Origin: an uncultured Ruminococcus sp.
GTDB lineage: Bacteria > Bacillota > Clostridia > Oscillospirales > Acutalibacteraceae
Assembly (NCBI GenBank): GCA_902774325.1
Contig: CACYIC010000005.1
Span: 1 to 54,656, forward strand
DNA: 54,656 bases
Reading direction: 5' to 3'
Shown: one piece after another, positions 22,859-31,252 of the stretch
Position numbering within the stretch: the first letter of the stretch is position 1
Layout of the letters: every line of letters starts with the position of its first letter
Made by a program: the position numbers and the translations under genes
The notes under the pieces: generated by a model
What the model saw: the letters and a program-made list of their open reading frames with translations, nothing else
Database searches by the model: none
Told to the model about the DNA's origin: nothing

Positions 22859-23986
22859 ATGGGAAATGCGATTATCTATATCCACGGCAAAGGCGGAAGC
22901 GCCTCGGAGAGCGAGCATTACAAGCCGCTGTTCCCGGAATATGATGTATTTGGTTTGGATTATCAGACCTTTACACCGTGGGAAACGGGCGCGGAGATAC
23001 GCTCTGCCGTCGAAGAACTTAAAGCAGAATACGAAAAAATAATTTTGATTGCCAACAGCATCGGCGCGTTTTTCTCTATGAACGCGGATATCGACAGCTT
23101 GATCGAAAAGGCGTATTTTATCTCGCCCATCGTTGATATGGAAAAGCTGATCACCGACATGATGGCTTGGGCGAATGTCACAGAGAATGAGCTGAAAGAA
23201 AAAGGGATCATCCACACCGCATTCGGTGAGGACTTGTCGTGGGAGTATCTCTGCTATGTGCGCGAGCACCCGATCAAATGGAGCGCGCCGACCGCTATTC
23301 TCTACGGCAGTAAGGATAACCTCACATCTTATGAAACCGTCGCCGGTTTTGCCGATAAATACAACGCAAAACTCACCGTTATGGAAAACGGTGAGCATTG
23401 GTTCCATACCGAAGAACAAATGCGCTTTTTGGACGATTGGATAAGGACGGAACACCAAACCATGGAAGTCAACGGAAAGCCGTATCAAATCATCAGGCTG
23501 CTCGGCAAGGGCAAGGGCGGCTATTCATACCTTGCCGAAAGCGAGGGCAAGCAAGTCGTATTGAAGCAGATCCACCACGAGCCGTGCGATTACTACACCT
23601 TCGGCAACAAGATCGAGGCGGAGAAAAACGATTATCAGCGGTTGCTGGACGCGAATATCCGAATCCCGAAGATGTTCGATATAAATATGGGAAACGAGCG
23701 GATCGTCAAGGAATATATTGACGGTGATACGATTTTTGAGATGGTGAAGAATGATATTTCAGTGGAAGCCTATCAACCGCAGGTACGTGAAATGGCTCAG
23801 CTTGCCAAAACCGCGGGACTGAATATTGATTACTTCCCGACGAACTTTGTCGTTCAAAACGGCTTGCTCTATTACATCGACTACGAGTGCAACAGCTATA
23901 TGGACGAATGGAGCTTTGAGAATTGGGGCGTTAAATACTGGTCGAAAACGCCGGAGTTTATGGCGTACCTTGAAAAATCACTTTAA
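22859..23986 (+). CDS. alpha/beta-hydrolase fused to a protein-kinase-like domain
   Basis: The 375-residue protein starts at the ATG at 22859, after GCGGAGG. Residues 1-200 are a small alpha/beta hydrolase: YIHGKGGSASE (oxyanion region), ANSIGAFFS (nucleophile Ser67, with Ala in place of the first Gly), and a late His in NGEHWFH (about 179). Residues 203-375 are kinase-like: Gly-rich loop LLGKGKGGYSYL, ATP-anchoring Lys in VVLKQI (about 234), catalytic D-x4-N in IDYFPTN (about 322), and the metal Asp in YIDYE (about 340). All core kinase residues are present, so it may phosphorylate a small molecule or protein. The pairing suggests linked steps on one substrate (inference). Confidence 0.8.
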   Translation: MGNAIIYIHGKGGSASESEHYKPLFPEYDVFGLDYQTFTPWETGAEIRSAVEELKAEYEKIILIANSIGAFFSMNADIDSLIEKAYFISPIVDMEKLITDMMAWANVTENELKEKGIIHTAFGEDLSWEYLCYVREHPIKWSAPTAILYGSKDNLTSYETVAGFADKYNAKLTVMENGEHWFHTEEQMRFLDDWIRTEHQTMEVNGKPYQIIRLLGKGKGGYSYLAESEGKQVVLKQIHHEPCDYYTFGNKIEAEKNDYQRLLDANIRIPKMFDINMGNERIVKEYIDGDTIFEMVKNDISVEAYQPQVREMAQLAKTAGLNIDYFPTNFVVQNGLLYYIDYECNSYMDEWSFENWGVKYWSKTPEFMAYLEKSL

Positions 23987-24443
23987 GTTAAGGTATTTCA
24001 CCCTTTTTAATTTTGCCAGATATCCATAATTCTAACCCGTCACAGACAACTTGACAAATAGATTTTGAATAAACGTGGGTATCTGGGTAGGGTATAAACC
24101 GGGCACGTCGCATTTTCTGTTGCGCCGTGCCTGTTTTTCGTTGCATTTTTATTTCAGAAATAGCTTTTCACAACAAAATTAGAGCGAAATATCGCATTAC
24201 TCAGAACACACAAGCCTTGAAAAATCTTTCTTATCTTTCTGTTGTGGCGGAATCGGGCGAGGACGATTCGGAGGACGGTCTTTACTGCCTGATGAAGCAA
24301 AACCGCAAGGCTGCCGCCGAAAAGCTATCGCGCGATTCCAAAATTTTCAAATGTCATATTCTGCGAATAAGTTACAGCCCTTGTCATACAATAATCTTGC
24401 CGGATTTTTACCAAAGAATTATCATGCAAGGGAGATTTTAGAT
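23987..24443. other. 457-bp stretch with a repeat hairpin and no convincing gene
   Basis: It contains hairpin repeat copy 2 (24102-24137) and a 104-codon open frame (24127-24441) whose start lies in the hairpin and which has no ribosome binding site. The part reading LSVVAESGEDDSEDG could be a gene remnant. No clear promoter for spoVT was found. Confidence 0.4.
24102..24137 (+). repeat. hairpin repeat copy 2 (terminator of the hydrolase-kinase operon)
   Basis: GGCACG (24102-24107) pairs with CGTGCC (24126-24131), followed by TGTTTTT. Relative to copy 1, the stem pair T-A is changed to A-T on both sides (compensatory), while the loop GCATTTTCTGTTGCG is unchanged. Confidence 0.6.
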
Positions 24444-24986
24444 ATGAAGGCTACAGGAATCGTGAGGAGGATCGACGACCTCGGGCGCGTCGTCATCCCC
24501 AAGGAGATCAGACGCACCCTGCGTATCCGCGAGGGCGACCCGCTGGAGATTTACACCGCTACGGACGGAGAGGTTATTTTCAAGAAATACTCGCCTGTCG
24601 GGGAGCTGTCGGAGTTTGCCGGGCAGTACGCGGACGTGATTGCTCGGATAAGCTCGATGCCGACCTTGATCTGCGACACCGACCATGTTATCGCGGCGGC
24701 GGGCGTATCAAAGCGGGAGTTTCTTGAGCGCAGAGTAAGCTCTATTCTTGAGAGCTACATGGATAACCGCAAGAACTATATCGCGACCGAGCAGACGCTT
24801 GAGAACGTTCAGCCGATCGAGGGGCTTGAGAACAACGCGGGCGTTATCTGCCCTATCATCTCCTCGGGAGACGTCATGGGAGCGGTGGTGCTCCTGAGCG
24901 GAGAGAATCTGCGGCTGCCCACGCCTGTCGAGGTAAAGCTCGCGCAATCCGCGGCGGCGTTCCTCGGAAAACACCTCGAGAGCTGA
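24444..24986 (+). CDS. spoVT: stage V sporulation regulator SpoVT (AbrB-type N-terminus, GAF-like C-terminus)
   Basis: The 180-residue protein begins MKATGIVRRIDDLGRVVIPK, a textbook AbrB/SpoVT swapped-hairpin DNA-binding domain (1-50). A GAF-like sensor domain follows (about 57-178, with ICPIISSGDVMGAVVLLS). The length matches SpoVT of Bacillus (178). SpoVT adjusts sigma-G-dependent gene expression in the forespore, so the gene supports an endospore-forming lineage. The ATG follows GGGAGATTTTAGAT. It stands alone; a shared terminator lies downstream at 25208-25242. Confidence 0.93.
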   Translation: MKATGIVRRIDDLGRVVIPKEIRRTLRIREGDPLEIYTATDGEVIFKKYSPVGELSEFAGQYADVIARISSMPTLICDTDHVIAAAGVSKREFLERRVSSILESYMDNRKNYIATEQTLENVQPIEGLENNAGVICPIISSGDVMGAVVLLSGENLRLPTPVEVKLAQSAAAFLGKHLES

Positions 24987-25300
24987 TCTCTCGGCAACGG
25001 CGTCTGCGGGCGCTTTTGCCGCCTTTGCGCCGTGGCGCTCTATTCGCATTTGAGCCATGGCACTCTATTCGCATTTGGAAAACGCAAGACAGACCGCAAA
25101 CCATCAGCGACGGCGGGTCAAAAATCGGTCTGTCCGTCAGCATAAAACCGCCCGTATAAAGTACTGCCTTTATGCTGAGCGCTGCAATTCTCTATCATAC
25201 AAAAAAGGACGCCTCAAAGCTCCGAACGAGTTTTGAGGCGTCGAATTTTATGGCAATACCGCACCATTCGCGGCGCGCCTTGCCTTTAGCTCCGGGTCAG
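24987..25300. other. intergenic region between spoVT and the feo operon
   Basis: It contains a short tandem duplication (GGCGCTCTATTCGCATTTG and GGCACTCTATTCGCATTTG, about 25032-25075) and the shared terminator at 25208-25242. No gene is seen. Confidence 0.4.
25208..25242. terminator. bidirectional terminator between spoVT and the feo operon
   Basis: GACGCCTCAAA (25208-25218) pairs with TTTGAGGCGTC (25232-25242). A run of T follows on the minus strand, and ATTTTA on the plus strand. Confidence 0.75.
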
Positions 25301-25480
25301 CTACTTTGAAGTGTGGCAGGAGCCGTGCATCGCGCAGTTTTTACAGTTGCCGCAGTTACATATCACGGACTTGCCGCTGCGCTTTTTTCTGACCATATTG
25401 ATGATGATCGCGGCGACGATGCCGATCAGCACCGCGCATATTATTATCGTCCAGATGTTTCCCGCGATCCATTGCAGCAT
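25301..25480 (-). CDS. FeoB-associated Cys-rich membrane protein
   Basis: The 59-residue protein starts at an ATG after AAAGGAGATGAGCTT. It has one N-terminal membrane helix (IAGNIWTIIICAVLIGIVAA), then a basic patch (VRKKRSGKS), and a cysteine-rich tail with Cys in CNCGNCKNC and GSCH. This is the pattern of the small FeoB-associated family found after feoB in clostridia. It probably sits in the inner membrane with FeoB, with the cysteines in the cytoplasm. It is the last gene of the feo operon. Confidence 0.88.
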   Translation of the reverse strand: MLQWIAGNIWTIIICAVLIGIVAAIIINMVRKKRSGKSVICNCGNCKNCAMHGSCHTSK

Positions 25481-25546
25481 AAGCTCATCTCCTTTGGGCA
25501 GCCCCGCTTAATTCGCGGCGCGCGCCTGATTCAATCGGTATAATCT

Positions 25547-28018
25547 TTATTTTATCCTCACCTTTTTCGTCAGCTTGCTCGCTTCCCTGTAGGGCTTGAA
25601 GAGCATGAAAAGCATACCCGCTATCAGAAGTATAGAAACGATCAGCCCGATGATATTCAAATTGCCCGTGAACGCGCCGCCGATCTGGTTGACGCAAAGC
25701 GCGACGGCATAGGCGAAGCCGCACTGATAGAGGATCGCGAACGCCGTCCATTTCGCGGAGTTCATCTCTCTCTTTATTGCGCCCATCGCGGCGAAGCAGG
25801 GAGCGCAGAGCAGGTTGAACACGAGGAAGGAGAAGCCCGTCACGCCGTTGAATACCTGCGCGAGAGTCGCCCAGGTAGAAAGCTCTCCTCCGCCGTAAAG
25901 CACGCCCATAGTACCGACGATATTCTCCTTGGCAATAAGTCCCGTTATGGAAGCCACAGCCGCCTGCCAGTTGCCCCAGCCGAGAGGCGCGAACAGCCAC
26001 GCAATACCGTTGCCTACAGCGGCAAGCATACTGCTGCCGATCTCGTCCTCACCGAGCATGCAGAAGGTACCGTCTACCCATCCGAAGCGGCTCAGGAACC
26101 AGAGCACTATAGTCGAAAGCAGGATGATAGTGCCCGCCTTCTTGATGAACGACCAGCCGCGCTCCCACATCGAGCGGAGCACGTTGCCGATGGTAGGCAG
26201 ATGGTAAGCCGGAAGCTCCATGACAAAGGGAGCGGGCTCGCCCGCGAAGGGCTTTGTCTTTTTAAGCATGATGCCGGAAATGATGATCGCCGCCATGCCG
26301 ATAAAATACGCGCCTGTGCTGACCCACGGAGAGCCGCCGAAGATCGCTCCGGAAATCATCGCGATAAAGGGAACCTTCGCGCCGCAGGGGATGAAGGTGG
26401 TAGTCATTATTGTCATGCGGCGGTCGCGCTCGTTTTCGATCGTGCGCGACGCCATGATGCCGGGGATGCCGCAGCCCGTACCGATCAGGATCGGGATAAA
26501 GGATTTGCCCGAAAGACCGAAGCGGCGGAAAATGCGGTCGAGAACAAAGGCGATGCGCGCCATATAGCCGCAGGCTTCAAGGAACGCCAGCAGCAAAAAC
26601 AGCACCAGCATCTGCGGAACAAAGCCGAGCACCGCGCCTACGCCGCCGATGATACCGTCCAAGATCAAGCTCGACAGCCACTCGGGAGCTTTCGCGGCTT
26701 CAAGCCAGCTGCCTACGATGGCGGGAATACCCGGCACCCATACGCCGAATTCGGCGGGGTCGGCGGGCTTGCCCTCGTTCTTCTCGAAAACCTCGGCGGC
26801 GGACTTTACGTCCTCGCCGGTGACGGTCTCCTCGCTGACCTCAAGCGTATCCTCGTCCTCCGATTCATAGGTGAACTCGTCGCTGTCGCTTACGCTCGCG
26901 GCAAATTCCTTTACCGCCTTGAGCGCCTGCGCGGAGTCATATTCCTCGGCTTCAAAAGCAGCAGTAACAGCTTCATTTCCCGCGGAGTCCGCCGCGCCTG
27001 TCAAAATCCCGACAGCCTCCGCCTGTTCCTCCGACTGAGCGTCGCCGATACCGACAAGGTGATAGCCGTCGCCGAACAGACCGTCGTTCGCCCAATCGGT
27101 AGCGCCCTTTCCGACGCCGACCATAGCGATATAGTAAACAAGGAACATCACTACGATGAATATCGGCAGACCTAGCCAGCGGTTTGTTACGATCCTGTCG
27201 ATCTTGTCGGAGGTCGAAAGCTGTCCCTTTTGCCTGTTTTTGTATACGCCGTCGATGATCCTGCCGATATACAGATAACGCTCGTTGGTTATGATGCTCT
27301 CGGCGTCGTCGTCATATTCTTCCTCTACCGCTTTTATATCGTTTTCAACGTGATTCCTGGTTTCTTCACTCAAGCCGAGCTTTTCAATGACCTTTTCGTC
27401 GCGCTCGAAGATCTTGACCGCGTACCAGCGCTGCTGCTCCTCGGGCAGCTCGTGGACGCAAGCCTCCTCGATATGCGCTATAGCGTGCTCGACCGAGCCC
27501 TCAAAGGTATGCTTCGGAACAGGCTTTTTCTCCTCGGCTGCCTTTATCGCGGCTTCCGCAGCCTCCTGAATCCCCTTGTTTTTAAGAGCGGAGATCTCGA
27601 CGACCCTGCAGCCCAGAGCTCGAGACAGCTCACGGGTATTGATCTTGACTCCCGTTTTTTCCACCACGTCCATCATATTGACGGCGACGACGACGGGGAT
27701 ACCCAGCTCGCAGAGCTGCGTTGTAAGGTAGAGGTTCCTCTCCAGATTTGTGCCATCGACGATATTAAGTATAGCGTCCGGCCGCTCCTCGACGAGGTAG
27801 TTTCGCGCTACGACCTCCTCCATGGTATAGGGAGAAAGCGAGTAGATGCCGGGAAGATCGGTGATCGTCACGTCGCCTCGGCGCTTGAGCTTGCCCTCCT
27901 TCTTCTCAACAGTGACGCCCGGCCAGTTGCCGACAAATTGATTCGCGCCCGTCAGCGCGTTGAACAGCGTCGTCTTTCCGCTGTTCGGGTTGCCCGCAAG
28001 GGCAATAGTTATCTTCAT
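25547..28018 (-). CDS. feoB: ferrous iron transporter FeoB
   Basis: The 823-residue GTP-dependent Fe2+ importer has an N-terminal G domain with GNPNSGKTT (9-17), the DLPG switch II motif, NMMD (G4), and a helical GDI domain. The membrane domain includes the two Gate regions (LGFVPQMLVLFLLLAFLE, GCGIPGIM, PCGAKVPF and the later LLCAPCFAAMGAIKRE). An acidic insertion of about 110 residues (about 312-422) after the first membrane helix is predicted to be outside the cell; it makes the protein longer than typical FeoB. The ATG follows GGGGAACTTAT. A second iron-box-like site is at 28048-28064. Confidence 0.97.
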   Translation of the reverse strand: MKITIALAGNPNSGKTTLFNALTGANQFVGNWPGVTVEKKEGKLKRRGDVTITDLPGIYSLSPYTMEEVVARNYLVEERPDAILNIVDGTNLERNLYLTTQLCELGIPVVVAVNMMDVVEKTGVKINTRELSRALGCRVVEISALKNKGIQEAAEAAIKAAEEKKPVPKHTFEGSVEHAIAHIEEACVHELPEEQQRWYAVKIFERDEKVIEKLGLSEETRNHVENDIKAVEEEYDDDAESIITNERYLYIGRIIDGVYKNRQKGQLSTSDKIDRIVTNRWLGLPIFIVVMFLVYYIAMVGVGKGATDWANDGLFGDGYHLVGIGDAQSEEQAEAVGILTGAADSAGNEAVTAAFEAEEYDSAQALKAVKEFAASVSDSDEFTYESEDEDTLEVSEETVTGEDVKSAAEVFEKNEGKPADPAEFGVWVPGIPAIVGSWLEAAKAPEWLSSLILDGIIGGVGAVLGFVPQMLVLFLLLAFLEACGYMARIAFVLDRIFRRFGLSGKSFIPILIGTGCGIPGIMASRTIENERDRRMTIMTTTFIPCGAKVPFIAMISGAIFGGSPWVSTGAYFIGMAAIIISGIMLKKTKPFAGEPAPFVMELPAYHLPTIGNVLRSMWERGWSFIKKAGTIILLSTIVLWFLSRFGWVDGTFCMLGEDEIGSSMLAAVGNGIAWLFAPLGWGNWQAAVASITGLIAKENIVGTMGVLYGGGELSTWATLAQVFNGVTGFSFLVFNLLCAPCFAAMGAIKREMNSAKWTAFAILYQCGFAYAVALCVNQIGGAFTGNLNIIGLIVSILLIAGMLFMLFKPYREASKLTKKVRIK

Positions 28019-28047
28019 ATAAGTTCCCCATTTCCGATTATTTGTTT

Positions 28048-28064
28048 GGTTAGCTTTGGTTAAC
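28048..28064. promoter_or_regulatory. iron-box-like repeat upstream of feoB
   Basis: GGTTAGC and GGTTAAC are repeated at 10-bp spacing in GGTTAGCTTTGGTTAAC, 30 bp upstream of the feoB start. It resembles half-sites of the palindrome at 28971-28988. Binding by the DtxR-family regulator is inferred. Confidence 0.45.
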
Positions 28065-28076
28065 TCGAGGGTATGA

Positions 28077-28298
28077 TCATTCCACCTCGACCATCTCGGC
28101 GTCAGCCTTGCGGATCGAAAGCTGATAGCCCCTCACCGTGACCTCCATCGGATCGCCCAGGGGAGCGACCTTCATGACCTTGATCTCAACACCCTTGGTT
28201 ATGCCCATATCCATGATACGGCGCTTGACCGCGCCCTCTCCGCGGAGCTTTTTGACCTTGCAGGTGCTGCCGATCGCAACCTCTCTGAGAGTTTTCAT
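28077..28298 (-). CDS. feoA: FeoA domain protein (second copy)
   Basis: The 73-residue SH3-like FeoA protein contains LREVAIGSTCKVKKLRGEG, GVEIKVMKVAPLGDPMEVTV and the final VEVE strand. FeoA-type proteins bind the FeoB G domain or stimulate transport. The ATG follows AAGGAGGGAAAAA. It lies 26 bp downstream of another feoA-type gene and 58 bp upstream of feoB. Confidence 0.92.
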   Translation of the reverse strand: MKTLREVAIGSTCKVKKLRGEGAVKRRIMDMGITKGVEIKVMKVAPLGDPMEVTVRGYQLSIRKADAEMVEVE

Positions 28299-28324
28299 TT
28301 TTTTCCCTCCTTAGATCTATACTG

Positions 28325-28534
28325 TTATACTATGATTTTTTGCGCCATTTCCTTGCTTATGGCAATACGCGTGTCTTTGATATTTACGATCAGGTTGCCG
28401 CTCATCGAACTGACGACCGTGACTATAGCGCCCGGCACAAAGCCCAGGCTTTGCAGGTGCGCCCTGACCTCGGCGTTTCCTCCGACACGTTTGATGATGT
28501 TTTCCTGACCGAGAACGGAAAGCGTAAGCGGCAC
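28325..28534 (-). CDS. feoA: FeoA domain protein (first copy)
   Basis: The 69-residue FeoA-like protein starts at a GTG after GGAGGTATAGCT. It has IIKRVGGNAEVRAHLQSLGF, PGAIVTVVSSMSG and RIAISKEMAQKIIV. It differs from the following FeoA, so the operon has two separate FeoA proteins, as in many clostridia. It lies 20 bp after the regulator gene. Confidence 0.92.
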   Translation of the reverse strand: MPLTLSVLGQENIIKRVGGNAEVRAHLQSLGFVPGAIVTVVSSMSGNLIVNIKDTRIAISKEMAQKIIV

Positions 28535-28554
28535 AGCTATACCTCCTTTGCCAA

Positions 28555-28950
28555 TTAGTGATCGTCTGTCTTTTCATCGGATATCTGTATAAGGCGCTGC
28601 CTAAGCCTCTTGAGAGCCGCCAGCGATTCCTCGCTGATCCCGTGCTCCATGCGGCAGGCGTCGGCGCGCGCGGTTTTGCCGTCCACACCCAAAGCGGTCA
28701 GAATACCGAATATCACGTCGTTGCGCTCGATGACATATTTTCCGAGCCTCTCGCCCTTTTCAGTCAGCTCAACCGAACGGTCGGGCTGAATAGACAGAAA
28801 ACCCTCCGCCTCCATTTCCCTAAGCGCCACGGACACCGTCGGCTTTGAAACTCCCAGCTCGCGCGCGATATACGCGCCGCGCACAGTGCCCTTCTCGCGA
28901 AGGCGGGTGATGATCCTCATATAGTCCTCTACCTTTTGATTCTGCTCCAT
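28555..28950 (-). CDS. DtxR/MntR-family metal-dependent repressor of the feo operon
   Basis: The 131-residue protein starts at an ATG after GAGGTGGCGGCA. The winged-helix domain is at 8-65 (TVRGAYIARELGVSKPTVSVA is the recognition helix area). The dimerisation and metal-binding domain follows, with ligands typical of the family (Cys and Glu-His in ACRMEHGISEE, about 100). It is the first gene of the feo operon, and a palindrome of the iron-box type lies just upstream. It should repress the operon when Fe2+ is plentiful. Confidence 0.92.
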   Translation of the reverse strand: MEQNQKVEDYMRIITRLREKGTVRGAYIARELGVSKPTVSVALREMEAEGFLSIQPDRSVELTEKGERLGKYVIERNDVIFGILTALGVDGKTARADACRMEHGISEESLAALKRLRQRLIQISDEKTDDH

Positions 28951-28970
28951 TGCCGCCACCTCAGCATTTT

Positions 28971-28988
28971 GGTTAGCCTAGCCTAACC
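28971..28988. promoter_or_regulatory. iron-box palindrome upstream of the DtxR-family gene
   Basis: GGTTAGCCTAGCCTAACC is a near-perfect inverted repeat close to the DtxR/IdeR consensus. It lies about 20 bp upstream of the regulator start codon. Confidence 0.7.
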
Positions 28989-29121
28989 TCGCCGTAAAAT
29001 ATAAAAGTCGGGCGGTTAGCCCGAGCTTACTCAAATATTATAGCAGTCCATTTCAGATTTGTCAAGCATTTTCTGGGCGGGAAAAAAAGAATCACAAAAA
29101 CTTCACATAAAACAGAAAAAC

Positions 29122-29154
29122 TTTAAGCTTTGTTTAAGCTTGCGGGGCTATAAT
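29122..29154 (+). promoter_or_regulatory. tandem-repeat (response-regulator-type) promoter of the 29200 lipoprotein gene
   Basis: Two exact TTTAAGC copies (29122-29128, 29133-29139) lie 11 bp apart. A 9-bp spacer (TTGCGGGGC) follows, then TATAAT (29149-29154). The distances are identical to those at 18145-18177. Confidence 0.65.
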
Positions 29155-29199
29155 AGCCTCACAAAAGCAAAACAGGGCTTTTACAAGGAGGTTTTTATT

Positions 29200-30507
29200 A
29201 TGATGAAAAAATTAACGGCAATAACATTAACGATGCTTTTCACGGCTTCTCTGGTCGCATGCGCTAACCCCGGCTCCGACGTTGTAAGCACGTCGGCGGA
29301 AACAACGATCGGAAGCGAATCAAATACAGAAGCTTCTCAGGCAAATACTGCTCAAACGGAGTCTCAGGCTTCCGGCGCCTCGGATAAGAAGAGCAATAGC
29401 TCCGACAGCATTATTTCGACCGCAGCCGTGACCTCAAACGGCAAAATCGACGCGAGCGGGATCTTCACCGAGCGCGACCTCACCCAGAGCTATGACAAGA
29501 GCGACGCGCAGACCATCGCCCTCAGCGACGGCAAGGCGGTTTCGATCACCAAGGCAGGCGTTTACATCCTAAGCGGCACGGCGAACGACGTAACCGTAAC
29601 GGTTGACGCGGGCGACAACGACAAGGTCCAGCTCGTGCTCGACGGCGCGAGCATCACCAACAGCTCGGCGCCCGCGATCTACGTCAAAAACGCGGATAAG
29701 GTCTTTGTTACGACCACGGAGAGCGAGAACTATTTGAGCGTAACGGGAACCTTTGAAGCCGACGGCGACACCAATACCGACGCGGTCATCTTCTCGAAGG
29801 ACGATCTTGTGCTAAACGGTCTCGGCACCCTGACCGTGACCTCGACCGACAACGGTATCTCGTGCAAGGACGACCTCAAGATCACCGGCGGCACGATAAA
29901 CGTTACATCCTCCGCTGACTCTCTCGAGGCGAATGACTCTATCGCGATCAGCGGCGGAACCATCACCATAAGCTCCGGCAAGGACGGCTTACACGCCGAA
30001 AACGACGAGGACGACTCAAAGGGCTATATTTATATCTGCGGCGGTACCCTCGGCATAAACGCCTCAAGCGACGGCGTACAGGGCACGACGGTAGTTCAGG
30101 TAGACGGCGGAAAGCTCGATATAACGGCATCCGAGGGTATCGAGGGCACCTACGTCCAGATCAACGGCGGCGAGATAAGCATTTCGGCTTCCGATGACGG
30201 TATCAACGCCTCGAGCAAATCAAGCTCCTACCCCGTCACCTTTGAGATGAACGGCGGAAACGTGACCGTGGATATGGGCGCGGGAGATACCGACGGCGTA
30301 GACACTAACGGCGATATCTACATCAACGGCGGCACTATCAGCGTCAACGGTCAGTCTACCTTCGATTACGACGGCACCGCGCAGCATAACGGCGGCACCA
30401 TAATCGTAAACGGCTCCGAAACCGACGAGATCCCCAACCAGTTCATGGGCGGCGGTCCCGGCGGCATGGGAGGCGGCATGGGCGCACCCAACGGAAATAT
30501 GGGCTGA
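29200..30507 (+). CDS. carbohydrate-binding beta-helix lipoprotein, Cthe_2159 family
   Basis: The 435-residue protein starts at an ATG after ACAAGGAGG; the upstream part of the open frame has no start signal. It has a lipoprotein signal with lipobox LVAC, a Ser/Thr/Glu linker (about 25-75), then the Cthe_2159-type domain. That domain begins ITKAGVYILSGTANDVTV and continues with LVLDGASITNSSAPAIYV and repeated turns such as ISGGTITISSGKDG and INGGEISISASDDG. It closes with a Gly/Met-rich tail. The Clostridium thermocellum founder has a pectate-lyase-like fold that binds cellulose and polygalacturonate with Ca2+. Enzymatic activity here is unknown. Confidence 0.92.
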   Translation: MMKKLTAITLTMLFTASLVACANPGSDVVSTSAETTIGSESNTEASQANTAQTESQASGASDKKSNSSDSIISTAAVTSNGKIDASGIFTERDLTQSYDKSDAQTIALSDGKAVSITKAGVYILSGTANDVTVTVDAGDNDKVQLVLDGASITNSSAPAIYVKNADKVFVTTTESENYLSVTGTFEADGDTNTDAVIFSKDDLVLNGLGTLTVTSTDNGISCKDDLKITGGTINVTSSADSLEANDSIAISGGTITISSGKDGLHAENDEDDSKGYIYICGGTLGINASSDGVQGTTVVQVDGGKLDITASEGIEGTYVQINGGEISISASDDGINASSKSSSYPVTFEMNGGNVTVDMGAGDTDGVDTNGDIYINGGTISVNGQSTFDYDGTAQHNGGTIIVNGSETDEIPNQFMGGGPGGMGGGMGAPNGNMG

Positions 30508-30533
30508 AGATGATAAAATAAAAAAATAAAGCA

Positions 30534-30583
30534 GCAGCCGGGCGGACAGGTTTGATTGGTTCAAACACTGTCCGTCCGGCTGC
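30534..30583. terminator. long hairpin between convergent genes
   Basis: 30534-30549 pairs with 30568-30583 (a 16-bp stem with one wobble, GCAGCCGG/CCGGCTGC at its base). A U-rich run (TTTATTTTTTT) follows on the minus strand; the plus strand has no clear T-run. Confidence 0.6.
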
Positions 30584-30712
30584 GGTTATAATGTCGCGAG
30601 CTTTACAACGATGAGCTTTCTGTCGGTTTTTGCGGCGCGAACCGCTGATTCATCATCCCGAAAGGATGGAATATCCTTCAAGCAATATCGCAATCCACGA
30701 TTTTATCGTTTT

Positions 30713-31252
30713 TCAAATCCCGCATGAAAGACTGCGGTAAAATATCCCGCTATTCAGAAGGAAAGACGGCGGGAAGGGCGTGAAGCTGTAATAGAAGGCA
30801 AGGAACAGCATCAGCAGCGAGATCGCCGGCGGGAACAGGACGCTCAGCGCAAGGGTCGAGCGCAGGAGCACTCGGGTTATTATCGCGGCGAAAACGAGGC
30901 AGAGAGCGGCCGCGACAAGCTCGAAGGCGGGATCATCCGCGAGGATAGGCAGGCACAGGCGAGCCGAAATGTAGAGCGCGCCGAGCGAATACAAGCCTGC
31001 GGTTTTCGCCGAGGTGAAGCGCCTGAGCGACGGTCTCGCGCACATAAGCTCAAGCATCCCCCACAAAAGATACGGCAAGAGCAGGGTCTTGCCATATTCC
31101 CACGGGCTGTCGTTCACCGCTCCGAAGAGTATCCCGACAAGCTCTCCCCCGCTCAGGGAATAAAGCGCCCGCATGAAAAGCGCGGCGGAAAGCACGAAAA
31201 CTATCCCGAGAACTTCCAAATAAGGCAGGGTCAAAAGTCTGCGATATCTCAT
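30713..31252 (-). CDS. integral membrane protein, DUF6512-like
   Basis: The 179-residue protein starts at an ATG after GGGGAGAACC. It has about five hydrophobic segments: residues about 12-32, 55-72, 86-103, 109-128 and 135-158. The feature GAVNDSPWEYGKTLLLPYLLW matches the conserved Asn-x-Ser/Asp-x-Trp-Glu signature of small multi-spanning DUF6512 proteins. Function unknown. It is monocistronic. Confidence 0.7.
   Translation of the reverse strand: MRYRRLLTLPYLEVLGIVFVLSAALFMRALYSLSGGELVGILFGAVNDSPWEYGKTLLLPYLLWGMLELMCARPSLRRFTSAKTAGLYSLGALYISARLCLPILADDPAFELVAAALCLVFAAIITRVLLRSTLALSVLFPPAISLLMLFLAFYYSFTPFPPSFLLNSGIFYRSLSCGI

Larger units (their letters stand above)
28951..29199. other. divergent intergenic region between feo operon and Cthe_2159-type gene
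   Basis: It contains the iron box (28971-28988), a small GGGCGGTTAGCCC hairpin around 29011, and the tandem-repeat promoter of the 29200 gene. The -35/-10 of the feo promoter could not be assigned with confidence. Confidence 0.45.

Noticed and set aside
24127..24441. 104-codon + strand frame before spoVT
   Set aside because: Its start lies inside the hairpin repeat and it lacks a ribosome binding site. It is a possible remnant at best.
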